The notes beneath the pieces were generated by a model. It had not been told where the DNA came from. It worked only from the letters and a program-made list of their open reading frames with translations, and did not search any database. From NCBI RefSeq assembly GCF_014841565.1, contig NZ_JACYUD010000003.1, forward strand, positions 62,001 through 126,000: 64,000 nucleotides of DNA, written 5' to 3'. This document shows, in pieces, positions 35,956 through 44,576 of this stretch. Position 1 is the stretch's first letter. Each line of letters opens with the position of its first letter. Source of the stretch: Rhizobium sp. CFBP 8762 (GTDB taxonomy: Bacteria > Pseudomonadota > Alphaproteobacteria > Rhizobiales > Rhizobiaceae). The translations under genes and the position numbers were made by a program.

Positions 35956-37860
35956 CTATTTGATAAATCCAAACAATCTTCTTTTTATCCGTAACTTCAA
36001 ATCGAGTAGGATATGTTTTGCCATGAATTTCGCGATGTTTTTTCGGATTTCGGCCGAGTCCGGAACATAGCCGAGTACACGTTCGCGAATGCGATTCATT
36101 TCAGCAAAGCCGATATTGTTGATCGCGGCGGACGTCTTCTGATGTTCGTGAATACGAAACGCACCAAGGAAACGCGGAATATGGACAAAACGCGCACCGG
36201 ACTCTCTGAACCGAATGATCAGATCCCAGTCCATCGCAAACCGGAATGATTCATCGATCTGTCCACCTGCTTTTTCCCAGGCGGAGCGGCGCCAGAACAT
36301 CGTTTCCTGAGGGACATAGTCAACCCACGACAGCACGTCCCCATCGTGCCCCGGCATGATCCAACGACCGATCTCCCGATCCTGTTCATCGATCAGCAAT
36401 CGATTGCCATAGACAACGTCGATTTCCTGGTGTTTGGAAAAGAACTCGGCGACGGTATTCAGCGACCCTGGAAGCAAAAGATCATCCGAATTGAGCCAGG
36501 CCATGATATCGCCGGTCGTCCGGCTGAAACCACGGTTGATCGCCTGCGATTGACCCGTATCCCGTTCCGACACCCAACCCGTTAACAGATGGTCGTTTTC
36601 TTCAAGAACCTGAACCGTATGATCCTTGGATCCACCATCTTGAACAAACAGTTCGAGGTTCGGGTAGCCCTGGTCCGTTACGCTTCGAATTGTTCGCCCA
36701 ATATAATCAGCTTGCTGGTACGACGGTGTAACCACCGAAATTTTCGGGCATTGCTCGGGGTTCGACAATCTCGGCCATGTCGTCTCCGTCTGCATTGGAC
36801 GCGGTGCATATTGGTTGAGGTTCCCCAGTCGCGGCTGAAGAATCAACTTGGTGCGATGCATCACCCTCCTGATAGGGCTGACGGAAACGCGTGCCACTTT
36901 ACGCAACCGGGGCAGACCTTTCGCAAGAATCCCCAATGATGTCAATCGCGATCGGTCATTTTTTGCGATCAAGTCTTCCCGGTCCGCTATAATACGGTAA
37001 AACGCTGTATCGCGGCGCTCGTCGAGTTCCTTGAGGCGATCAATGGTGTCGCTAATATTTCCAGCGACCAGTGCCTTATTTTTTAACTCCGACCTAAGTT
37101 GCTGATTTACCAGTTTAACACGCTCTAGTACGGACCGCACTGTGACCAATTCACTCGACAGTCGTTCAACAGCAGCCGTTTGTTCATTGATGACGTTTTC
37201 TTTCATGAGAAGATCATCATGTAACGTCTGATGGGTTTTGTAGAAATGGTGTACCTGCAGCCAATCTGTGCCGTTGGCCTGCCCGTACGCAACAATATCG
37301 CCCTCAGCTTCCGGCGGAAAAAACATGATGACATCGTTGATGACCATCAGTTTGTGTGTCGAACTCAGCGAGCGCAGGCGCACGGACACCTGATCGAAAC
37401 TCGGCCATGCCGATATCTCATGCGGAGCCAAGGGCGGACCAAGAAACAAACGGGCATCGTCGATCAGAATGACAGACTTTGCGTTCAGCGTTCCGATAGC
37501 GTCCAGTTCGTCGAGCAATGGACACTGCGACATTTCCCCGGCTGTATCCTCGGCAACGCACCAATGAGCATCCAGCCAATAGAGTACCGACTGATCCGAT
37601 AACGTATCGCGAAGGCGCGTCAACGCCGCCGCCGACTCGTCATGAATCACCTCGATATTTGAATAGGGCTGAAGCCGGGCAGCGGCGCGATCATACAGTT
37701 GTTCCGACAGTTCCACCGTGTAAACGCGCGCAAAGCGCTCAGCTACGTCAGACGCAGTGTCACCTTCAAAGGTCCCTGTTTCACAGAAGACATCCAACTG
37801 CACGCTCTTTTTCAGAGCAGCAATCAACTCCATATCCAGGGAAAAATGTACCGCGCCCAA
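35956..37860 (-). CDS. Methyltransferase-like/coiled-coil/GT2 fusion protein
   Basis: A 634-residue multidomain protein. Residues ~1-215 look like a class I methyltransferase-type domain (DVFCETGTFEGDTASDVAER, YTVELSEQLYDRAAARL, VLYWLDAHWC, KSVILIDDARLFLGPPL). Residues ~225-300 form a probable coiled coil (NEQTAAVERLSSELVTVRSV onward). Residues ~370-600 are a GT2 domain (KISVVTPSYQQADYIGRTIR, VQDGGSKDHTVQVLEE, IMAWLNSDDLLLPG, FAMDWDLIIRFRESG). The start is TTG 37860, with AGGAG six bases upstream; the next ATG is ten codons in and has no ribosome site. It likely modifies or elongates the surface glycan. Whether the first domain still methylates is unknown. Confidence 0.75.
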   Translation of the reverse strand: MGAVHFSLDMELIAALKKSVQLDVFCETGTFEGDTASDVAERFARVYTVELSEQLYDRAAARLQPYSNIEVIHDESAAALTRLRDTLSDQSVLYWLDAHWCVAEDTAGEMSQCPLLDELDAIGTLNAKSVILIDDARLFLGPPLAPHEISAWPSFDQVSVRLRSLSSTHKLMVINDVIMFFPPEAEGDIVAYGQANGTDWLQVHHFYKTHQTLHDDLLMKENVINEQTAAVERLSSELVTVRSVLERVKLVNQQLRSELKNKALVAGNISDTIDRLKELDERRDTAFYRIIADREDLIAKNDRSRLTSLGILAKGLPRLRKVARVSVSPIRRVMHRTKLILQPRLGNLNQYAPRPMQTETTWPRLSNPEQCPKISVVTPSYQQADYIGRTIRSVTDQGYPNLELFVQDGGSKDHTVQVLEENDHLLTGWVSERDTGQSQAINRGFSRTTGDIMAWLNSDDLLLPGSLNTVAEFFSKHQEIDVVYGNRLLIDEQDREIGRWIMPGHDGDVLSWVDYVPQETMFWRRSAWEKAGGQIDESFRFAMDWDLIIRFRESGARFVHIPRFLGAFRIHEHQKTSAAINNIGFAEMNRIRERVLGYVPDSAEIRKNIAKFMAKHILLDLKLRIKRRLFGFIK

Positions 37861-37919
37861 AACTCACTCCTACCGCGTTGCGATTTGTTTATTGAATACC
37901 AATTCAGACGATTTCAGGA

Positions 37920-39206
37920 TCAGGCAAATTTACCTGTGCAGTTTGCACCAAATAACCCGAAGAAACGCGGTTTATTGCTGTAATAGTCCCAGTGAACCGG
38001 TATCGGACCAATCCAAGGTGTCTTGTCCACCATAATGCCGGTTGTGTGATCCGTAGCTGGCTGTACAATTTGCGCGCAGAACGCATACTCTCCGGCTTCG
38101 AACGCAAACTGTATATCCAGATCGAAGAGCATCTCATCCCCAACATCGAACGTCGGCGCAGACAAATTCAAGTTCTGGCTTCCGACCGAGAACACGATCT
38201 GGTTCTGCTTGTTCTTGATTTCGAAATGGACGTGATATTGTCCAGCGACAAGCACCCGGCACGCTATGCGCACCGTCACCCAGCTATCCATGTCTATTGC
38301 GGCAACAGCCTGTTGGTTGCTGTAAAGCGTGACCGATGTCACAACTGCATGTTCCTGTGCGGCTGCTTCCTGCGAGGGATCTATCGTCCAAACACTGTTT
38401 TCAGCAATAACCTTGCTTTTCTCGTTGGGCGTTTGTGTCGTTGTCCGCTCACGCGGCGCCTCTTCCGCAGGGATAACGCTATCCCCCTGCAGGTAATAGC
38501 GTATGGCGGTGAGATTATCGCCATCGTACACCAAATGACCATGGCTTAGATAAAGGCCTCGATCGCAAATGTCTCGGACGGCTCCCATGTCGTGAGACAC
38601 GAAGAGAAGAGTGACGCCTTTTTCCTTCAGGCTACGGATGTATGCGAGACATTTTTGCTGAAAAAAGAAATCACCTACGCTCAGCGCTTCGTCAATAATC
38701 AGAATTTCCGGATCACAGATGACCTGAACCGCAAACGCCAGCCGCATCATCATACCGCTGGAATAGGTCTTGACCGGGCGGTCGATCGCATTGCCGATAT
38801 CGGCAAACGCCTCGATCTCGCCAAAACGTAACAGTATCTCGTCCCGGCGAAGGCCAAGCAACAAGCCGTTCAATATAACGTTGTCGCGTCCGGAGTATTC
38901 CGGATTAAAGCCGCTTCCCAACTCCAGAAGGGCTGATACCCTTCCCTTAACCACGATCTCGCCCTGCGTCGGTGAAAGCGTGCCGGTAAGGATTTGCAGA
39001 AGCGTACTTTTGCCGCCGCCGTTCCTGCCAAGTATGGCAAGCGAATCCCCTTTTCTAACCTCGAATGTCACGTCCTTCAGGGCGTGAACTTCCTCTAACC
39101 CGGTCGCACGCGAAGGCATCAGATGTGCAAGAAAACGCGCGGTTGGGCTGGAAAAGCTTTTGAACGACTTGCTGATGTTCTTCGCGGAAATGACAATATC
39201 TGACAT
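37920..39206 (-). CDS. wzt: Wzt-like polysaccharide ABC exporter ATPase with C-terminal glycan-binding domain
   Basis: A 428-residue ABC ATPase. Walker A is GRNGGGKST (residues 60-68; Gly replaces the usual Ala), the signature is YSSGMMMRLAFAVQV and Walker B is ILIIDEALSVGDFFF followed by VSHDMG. Residues ~270-428 form an extra beta-rich domain (VVTSVTLYSNQQAVAAIDMD, VHFEIKNKQNQIVFSVGSQN, GEYAFCAQIVQPATDHTTG), as in Wzt proteins that recognise a capped O-antigen before export. ATG 39206 lies 2 bases after the permease stop; a longer frame into the permease gene is a shadow. It powers export of the finished glycan from the cytoplasm. Confidence 0.92.
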   Translation of the reverse strand: MSDIVISAKNISKSFKSFSSPTARFLAHLMPSRATGLEEVHALKDVTFEVRKGDSLAILGRNGGGKSTLLQILTGTLSPTQGEIVVKGRVSALLELGSGFNPEYSGRDNVILNGLLLGLRRDEILLRFGEIEAFADIGNAIDRPVKTYSSGMMMRLAFAVQVICDPEILIIDEALSVGDFFFQQKCLAYIRSLKEKGVTLLFVSHDMGAVRDICDRGLYLSHGHLVYDGDNLTAIRYYLQGDSVIPAEEAPRERTTTQTPNEKSKVIAENSVWTIDPSQEAAAQEHAVVTSVTLYSNQQAVAAIDMDSWVTVRIACRVLVAGQYHVHFEIKNKQNQIVFSVGSQNLNLSAPTFDVGDEMLFDLDIQFAFEAGEYAFCAQIVQPATDHTTGIMVDKTPWIGPIPVHWDYYSNKPRFFGLFGANCTGKFA

Positions 39207-39208
39207 TG

Positions 39209-39991
39209 TTACACCATATCCGCGAAGCTTGGCCTCAACCGGTTGAACACATACAGACACAGCGCTGCGAAAACCGATGCGCATACGAAATACACCAGCA
39301 GGCCGCCGTAGTCGGGCGCGTTGCCAAAAAACATGACGTCCCTGAACTGATCGACAACAAAGGTCAGCGGGTTGATTCTGATAACGCGCTGCAAACCTTC
39401 CGGTACCATCGCTGTGCTGTAAAAAATCGGCGTCAAAAACAGAAGCGTATGGCTGATCATGGCGGCGGCCTGCGCAATATCACGCACATAGACACCAACG
39501 GCCGATAGCAACCAACCGACGCCAAGCAACACAGGAAAGAAGCTGAGGAGAACCACTGGAAACCACAGGAACGTCAGATGTGGCAGACCGAACAACAGGA
39601 TATAACCCAGCAACCAGACCAGAATTGCTATCAGCGCGTGTGTCATGGCACTCAACGCAGATACAAGCGGCAGAATCCATAAAGGAAAGACGACTTTTTT
39701 GACGAAATTCGGATTTGCCAAGACAAGCGAACTGGATTTTGTCAGGCACTCTGAGAACAAATTGAAAATTATCAAACCTGAAAACAGGATCAAAGCGTAC
39801 TCGGACGTTGACCCCGTGGCACCCCACCGGGCTTTCAAGATAAATCCGAACGCTGTGGTATAGACCGCAAGCAGAAACAGTGGCTGAATAAACGACCAGA
39901 TGATACCAGCAAACGAACCGCTATATCGGCTGGCAAAATCCCTTTTCGTCAATTCGATGATGAGATGGTGATGCGGAATGAAATTAAGCAA
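39209..39991 (-). CDS. wzm: Wzm-like polysaccharide ABC exporter permease
   Basis: A 260-residue ABC-2 type permease with six helices. LTKRDFASRYSGSFAGIIWS is the cytoplasmic entry helix typical of Wzm/KpsM, and FSECLTKSSSLVLANPNFVK, MISHTLLFLTPIFYSTAMVP and RVIRINPLTFVVDQFRDVMF are family stretches. No ATG is available in frame at the right place, so I use TTG 39991, with GGAAA about ten bases upstream. It pairs with Wzt and is the first gene of the polysaccharide cluster in its transcription direction. Confidence 0.9.
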   Translation of the reverse strand: MLNFIPHHHLIIELTKRDFASRYSGSFAGIIWSFIQPLFLLAVYTTAFGFILKARWGATGSTSEYALILFSGLIIFNLFSECLTKSSSLVLANPNFVKKVVFPLWILPLVSALSAMTHALIAILVWLLGYILLFGLPHLTFLWFPVVLLSFFPVLLGVGWLLSAVGVYVRDIAQAAAMISHTLLFLTPIFYSTAMVPEGLQRVIRINPLTFVVDQFRDVMFFGNAPDYGGLLVYFVCASVFAALCLYVFNRLRPSFADMV

Positions 39992-40296
39992 CTCAACATT
40001 TCCAATTCATAATCTTCCACCGATGTGCGCATACTTTATGGATGATTGAATTCTATATTAGCGCACTACAAATCGGCCATTTGGTTTGTATGCTGCTAAT
40101 ACTTTGACGATGGAGGCTGTTATCCGATAACCGAACTGATGTCTATTCTTACCGTCGGTAATTCAACAGAGCGGGCGAGAAGACCACAAAGCAGGCTAAT
40201 TCGCATTCGGTAGGATAAAGCAGCTTCTGACTTTTGATAACAACCATAAACGGAAGTCAGATCAACACGTTTTGCGGAATGCAGTGGTTGATAAAA
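39992..40296. other. Intergenic stretch between wzm and tRNA-Asn
   Basis: 305 AT-rich bases without a gene that I can support. It should contain the promoter of the minus-strand polysaccharide cluster. No copy of the tRNA-Lys or tRNA-Asn 3' end, which would mark an attachment site, was found by eye. Confidence 0.5.
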
Positions 40297-40371
40297 TGGC
40301 TCCCCGGGCCGGATTCGAACCGGCGACCTGTCGATTAACAGTCGAATGCTCTACCGCTGAGCTACCAGGGA
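40297..40371 (-). tRNA. tRNA-Asn (anticodon GTT)
   Basis: On the minus strand, acceptor TCCCTGG pairs with CCGGGGA (one T-G pair). D-arm GCTC/GAGC, anticodon loop CTGTTAA with anticodon GTT, and T-arm GCCGG-TTCGAAT-CCGGC are present, with discriminator G and encoded CCA (40297-40299). The outermost anticodon-stem pair is a T-C mismatch. It forms the right border of the polysaccharide cluster. Confidence 0.96.
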
Positions 40372-40533
40372 ACGTCTGCGAGCTGCGCTGCAGAAGTGAT
40401 GCTGCTAATACAAAGGCTTTTCCGATTTGCCAAGAGGCTATTTGAAAATAAAACAAAATATCTTGTCCTACTCTCACTTTATCCCCATTTCCGCGCCAAA
40501 AGCTACGTGTGCACAACAGGGAATTGCAGAGAC

Positions 40534-40806
40534 ATGAAAAAGAAACCGGCTTTTGGCATCAACGCGACGACCGGGCACATGCATGTCGGTTCTGCACGCA
40601 TCAAGATCCCCAAGTCCCGAATTGCCCGTATCAGTATCGGGGTCGCGCTGGTGTTTGGTGGCTTGCTCGGCTTTTTGCCGATCCTTGGCTTTTGGATGGT
40701 GCCGTTGGGTCTTCTGCTTCTGTCGAACGATCTCGCATTCGTTCGTCGGCGCAGGCGAAAGCTTGCTTTATGGTGGGGTCGCCGCAAAGCTCTATCTAAA
40801 GGCTAG
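40534..40806 (+). CDS. Small membrane protein, 90 aa
   Basis: A 90-residue protein with a basic N-terminal segment (MKKKPAFGINATTGHMHVGS) and one or two membrane helices (ISIGVALVFGGLLGFLPILG and FWMVPLGLLLLSND), ending in a very basic tail (RRRRRKLALWWGRRKALSKG). The FLPILGFWMVPLGL stretch resembles PGPGW-type putative transmembrane proteins. ATG 40534 has a GAGA site upstream and excludes a longer frame from 40396 that runs into the tRNA gene region. The positive tail should stay in the cytoplasm. Function unknown. Confidence 0.7.
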   Translation: MKKKPAFGINATTGHMHVGSARIKIPKSRIARISIGVALVFGGLLGFLPILGFWMVPLGLLLLSNDLAFVRRRRRKLALWWGRRKALSKG

Positions 40807-40910
40807 GATATTGTGTTCTGACGCGTCAGAAAATTGATGTGTCCCCCATCAGATCGCTTGCACTCTTTTTAAAATCGGTCTAAACGGCCATGAAGCTGTT
40901 GCACAGCTGA

Positions 40911-40984
40911 GGCCTCGTGGCGGAGTGGTGACGCAGAGGACTGCAAATCCTTGCACCCCGGTTCAATTCCGGGCGAGGCCTCCA
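40911..40984 (+). tRNA. tRNA-Cys (anticodon GCA)
   Basis: A 74-base cloverleaf: acceptor GGCCTCG with CGAGGCC, anticodon arm AGGA-CTGCAAA-TCCT with anticodon GCA, T-arm CCCGG-TTCAATT-CCGGG, discriminator T and encoded CCA. Confidence 0.97.
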
Positions 40985-41202
40985 ATCTTTTCAATGGTTT
41001 ATTGTTTTCTGCCGCTGACACGGGCGTCTAAGACTGGCTTGGGTCTAGCTGTATTTTCCGTCCCGCGCGTCCACCTGTAAGCAGACAATTCGGACGCCCT
41101 TAGTCCTTTAGGGGTACTAACCGCCTCCCCCATAACACATCGGGCAAATTGATCCTGATATCGTTTTCCTGCTGTTAAGGACGACTTTACAGGGGGATTT
41201 CC

Positions 41203-44200
41203 ATGTCATCTCGTTCGAAACCACGCCTTCCAACCCTAAAATCATCGCATCTTGTCGGTGTTTTGCTCACCAGCGCAGCATTCTTTCCTGCCGCATCGTC
41301 CAAGGCAGATGTCGATATCATTTTTTCAGGCGACCTTACCAACCAGCCGACCTATCATCGTGTCAACATTCGCGCGCAACCGCCACGGCTGAGCCGGGCG
41401 GGCACCAATGTCAATTATATACAAATGCCGTTCACAACGATCGGCGATGGCGTTCTGCAAATCTCTGCTGACAGCGCGCTGGATAACTACGGATTTCTCT
41501 ATGCGCCGTTTAACCCGGCCGATGCACTAGCGAACCTGATTACCGGCGATGATGACCCCGGCTTTGTGGAAAACAATTATAGTTACTCCAGTCAGCTCGT
41601 TTCGGGAAACCGTTACGTGGCGGTGACCACCAGCTATAACAATGGTGAACAAGGCCCGGTTTCTGTGCGCATGTCCTCAACGGGGTCCGTAGACGGTATT
41701 GTGCTGCCGGAAGATCTCGTCGGGTTTGAAGGCACAACGACGATCAACCGCGGCATTCTACAGATATCCGCTGATAGTCGCCTGGGCAGTGGGTCAGGCG
41801 GTCTCGTCTTTAACGGCGGTACATTGCGGTTCGGTTCCAGCTTTGATCTGGCCGACAAACGGTCAATCACGCTTAACGCCGGAGGCGGCACTTTCGACAC
41901 TTTCGGCAACACTGCGACCATTGCCCGCGCCATTACCGGCGTTGGTGCTTTGACAAAAGCAGGTCTTGGCGTCCTCACACTCAGCGGGGCCAATACCTAC
42001 ACGGGAGAGACGGCTATCGCCTCCGGCACTCTGGCGCTGGCGGGTGACGGACGCTTGAATAGCTCCAGCCGAATCATCGCAGATGGGACGTTCGATATTT
42101 CTGGCTCGGACCACGGGGAAATTGCCTCGCTTGCAGGCTCTGGCAGCGTTTTGCTGGGGGACAAGACCCTGACCTTGCAAAATGCTGCGGATGACTTTTC
42201 CGGCACCATCGCTGGCGTTGGGCAAGTGGCCATTGCTGACGGTACTCAAACATTGAGCGGCACGAACACCTTCATTGGCGGGATAGCTGTTTCGCAATCC
42301 GCCACGCTCCAAGTCGGCAATGGCGGCGGGGGCGGGTCAATTGTCAGCGATGTCAGCAACGACGGGACCTTGATCTTCAATGCCGCCGGCAACGCACTGT
42401 ATAGCGGCGTTATCACCGGCGACGGTACCGTCGAACAAACCGGCGCAGGCACACTGGTGCTTACCGGTCAAAACCTGACCACAGGCACTGTGAGAATCGG
42501 CACTGGCAGCGCCCTGCAACTGGGAAATGGCGGCACGATAGGCTTCTTGAACGCAAATGGCTTCAACAATACTGTCGAGAACAATGGAACGCTGATCTAT
42601 AACCGTTCAGACAATATCGTGCTGAACACCGGCGTTGGCGGGACTGGCTCCTTGATAAAAGCCGGAAGCGGCATACTGACTGTTACAGGCGCCAACACCT
42701 ATACAGGCCAGACACAGGTTGCATCCGGAATTCTGGATGTCATTGCCGGGGGCTCGCTCGCCTCCTCATCGCTGCTGACTGTTGAAAACGGTGCGCGCCT
42801 GCACGGAAATGGTACTGTTGGCAGCGTCCTGCTGAATGCCGGCAGCACGATAGCACCCGGCAATTCAATCGGCACATTGCAGGTGGCAGGAGATCTGACA
42901 TTCACGCCGGGTTCAAGCTACGAGGTTGAAGTAGACCCCGAAGGTACCGCATCAGATCTCGTCACGGTTGACGGCGTGGCGACCTTAAACGGCGCATCGG
43001 TTGTGCATGTCGGAACGACCGGAAACTACAGGCCAGTCAGCACCTACACGATCCTGACCGCTGATGGCGGCGTGGTCGGTCAGTTTGGTGGCGCAACCTC
43101 GGTCTTTGCGTTTCTGGACCCGATCCTCGGCTACACTGCCGATACAGTCACCCTGTCGCTGGTGCGCAACAACATCTCGTTCACCGATGTTGGCCTGACC
43201 CGTAATCAGATCGCAACCGCTGGCGGTCTTGAAAGCCTCGGGATGGGGAACGCGATTTACGACGCCATCGTCGCCCTGCCGGGTAACGGTGCTTTGATTC
43301 GGAACAGCTTCGACCAACTCTCCGGCGAAATTCACGCCTCGACAAAAACCGCCTTGATCGACGACAGCCATATCGTCCGTGACGCGGTGTACAGCCGCCT
43401 CTACACAGCCTCCGGAACCGCAGAACCGGCTGCATGGTCGTATGCCGTGGGTGAATGGGGCACTGTGGACGGTGATGGAAACGCCTCGGAAATGGACCAT
43501 GATGCTCGCGGCATCATTGTTGGTGGCGATGCGCCGGTCAGCGACAACTGGCGGCTAGGCGCCCTGTTTGGGTATACACGCTCCAGCTTTGACGTCGATG
43601 CAAGACGCTCGAACGGCGACAGTGACAACATTCATCTGGGTGTCTATGGCAGCGGAGAGTGGGGCGCTGTATCGTTCCGGTCGGGACTGGCCTATACATT
43701 CCACGATATTGATGGAACACGGACCGTTGCGATACCGGGCCTGTCCAGCCAGTTGCGAAACGATTACGACGCCGATACCTTCCAGGCGTTCGGTGAACTG
43801 GGATACCGGTTCAACACGCAACAGGCTGTTATCGAACCGTTCGTGTCACTGGCTCATGTTCGCCTGAACACCGATTCCTTTACCGAGGAAGGTGGCCTCG
43901 GTGCCCTGCGGGTACGGGGTGACAACACCGACACCACCTTCACGACCGTGGGTGTACGCGCGTCAACCGACCTCAATCTCGGACAGCAGAAAGCAAGCCT
44001 TGTGGGCACACTGGGATGGCGTCATGCCTATGGTGACACCACGCCACTGTCCACCCATCGTTTTGCAGGCGGTGATGCCTTTACCGTTGCAGGCGTGCCG
44101 ATTGCCAAAAATGCGGCCATCGTGGAAGCGGGCGTGGATTTCGACATCAGCACAAATGCAAAACTTGGCGTTTCCTATAAGGGCCAATTCGGCGATGGTA

Positions 44201-44244
44201 CACGCCGCAACGGTGCAGCGCTGAACCTGTCGGTCAAGTTCTAA
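41203..44244 (+). CDS. Type V autotransporter with beta-strand repeats (PATR) and C-terminal barrel
   Basis: A 1013-residue secreted surface protein. A signal peptide (LVGVLLTSAAFFPAASSKA) is followed by a passenger of repeated autotransporter-associated strands (LTKAGLGVLTLSGANTYTGE; VEQTGAGTLVLTGQNLTTGT; LIKAGSGILTVTGANTYTGQ, residues ~245-530). After a linker ending in a helix (LIDDSHIVRDAVYSRLY) comes an autotransporter barrel (~745-1013; AAWSYAVGEWGTVDGDGNAS, NVYGSGEWGAVSF-like strands) ending in LNLSVKF with terminal Phe. The barrel inserts in the outer membrane and the passenger is displayed. AGGGGGA lies upstream of ATG 41203. No protease or lipase catalytic motif is seen; an adhesin role is plausible but unproven. 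Confidence 0.9.
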   Translation: MSSRSKPRLPTLKSSHLVGVLLTSAAFFPAASSKADVDIIFSGDLTNQPTYHRVNIRAQPPRLSRAGTNVNYIQMPFTTIGDGVLQISADSALDNYGFLYAPFNPADALANLITGDDDPGFVENNYSYSSQLVSGNRYVAVTTSYNNGEQGPVSVRMSSTGSVDGIVLPEDLVGFEGTTTINRGILQISADSRLGSGSGGLVFNGGTLRFGSSFDLADKRSITLNAGGGTFDTFGNTATIARAITGVGALTKAGLGVLTLSGANTYTGETAIASGTLALAGDGRLNSSSRIIADGTFDISGSDHGEIASLAGSGSVLLGDKTLTLQNAADDFSGTIAGVGQVAIADGTQTLSGTNTFIGGIAVSQSATLQVGNGGGGGSIVSDVSNDGTLIFNAAGNALYSGVITGDGTVEQTGAGTLVLTGQNLTTGTVRIGTGSALQLGNGGTIGFLNANGFNNTVENNGTLIYNRSDNIVLNTGVGGTGSLIKAGSGILTVTGANTYTGQTQVASGILDVIAGGSLASSSLLTVENGARLHGNGTVGSVLLNAGSTIAPGNSIGTLQVAGDLTFTPGSSYEVEVDPEGTASDLVTVDGVATLNGASVVHVGTTGNYRPVSTYTILTADGGVVGQFGGATSVFAFLDPILGYTADTVTLSLVRNNISFTDVGLTRNQIATAGGLESLGMGNAIYDAIVALPGNGALIRNSFDQLSGEIHASTKTALIDDSHIVRDAVYSRLYTASGTAEPAAWSYAVGEWGTVDGDGNASEMDHDARGIIVGGDAPVSDNWRLGALFGYTRSSFDVDARRSNGDSDNIHLGVYGSGEWGAVSFRSGLAYTFHDIDGTRTVAIPGLSSQLRNDYDADTFQAFGELGYRFNTQQAVIEPFVSLAHVRLNTDSFTEEGGLGALRVRGDNTDTTFTTVGVRASTDLNLGQQKASLVGTLGWRHAYGDTTPLSTHRFAGGDAFTVAGVPIAKNAAIVEAGVDFDISTNAKLGVSYKGQFGDGTRRNGAALNLSVKF

Positions 44245-44275
44245 AAAGCAGGACTGACACAATCTGTGGTGATCG

Positions 44276-44305
44276 AAGCCCGGCTGGTGATTACCCGCCG
44301 GGCTT
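44276..44305 (+). terminator. Hairpin terminator after the autotransporter gene
   Basis: A perfect 9-bp stem (AAGCCCGGC at 44276-44284 with GCCGGGCTT at 44297-44305) about 30 bases past the stop codon. Only a short T-rich tail (TTCTCT) follows, so termination may be partial. Confidence 0.65.
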
Positions 44306-44369
44306 CTCTATGCGTGGCTAAGGGGAACAATTTACCTGTTTTTTAGTTATGCATAAAAAGGAACACTTT

Positions 44370-44513
44370 ATGCTGAAAAATAACTTTGGTCTGTTTGTAA
44401 TAGCTTTGTTTGCTGCCGCGTGTGCGATTGGGATTGCCTATGTCATGTTCTCGCATCCGGGCGACACGGCCAATGATGTAAAGCCACTAGAGACAAACCA
44501 GACAGCTCCATAA
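44370..44513 (+). CDS. Small single-helix membrane protein, 47 aa
   Basis: A 47-residue frame with the sequence pattern of a membrane microprotein: basic start (MLKNNFG), one hydrophobic helix (LFVIALFAAACAIGIAYVMF) and a short polar tail (SHPGDTANDVKPLETNQTAP). AAAAGGA lies eight bases upstream of the ATG. It fills the gap between the autotransporter and the 80-aa gene on the same strand, with 63 bases to the next start. No family is recognised; a Cys in the helix is the only notable residue. Confidence 0.55.
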   Translation: MLKNNFGLFVIALFAAACAIGIAYVMFSHPGDTANDVKPLETNQTAP

Positions 44514-44576
44514 TTTGCCAACCAAGCACACATTCATATAAAGTTCGTCGTTCAAGACGACATCATTGGGAGAGAA

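Noticed and set aside
29951-40371. Attachment-site duplication at the tRNA-Lys or tRNA-Asn ends
   Set aside because: I looked for a second copy of either tRNA 3' end at the opposite border of the glycan cluster. Only the general TTCGAA T-loop similarity exists, and no integrase gene is present.
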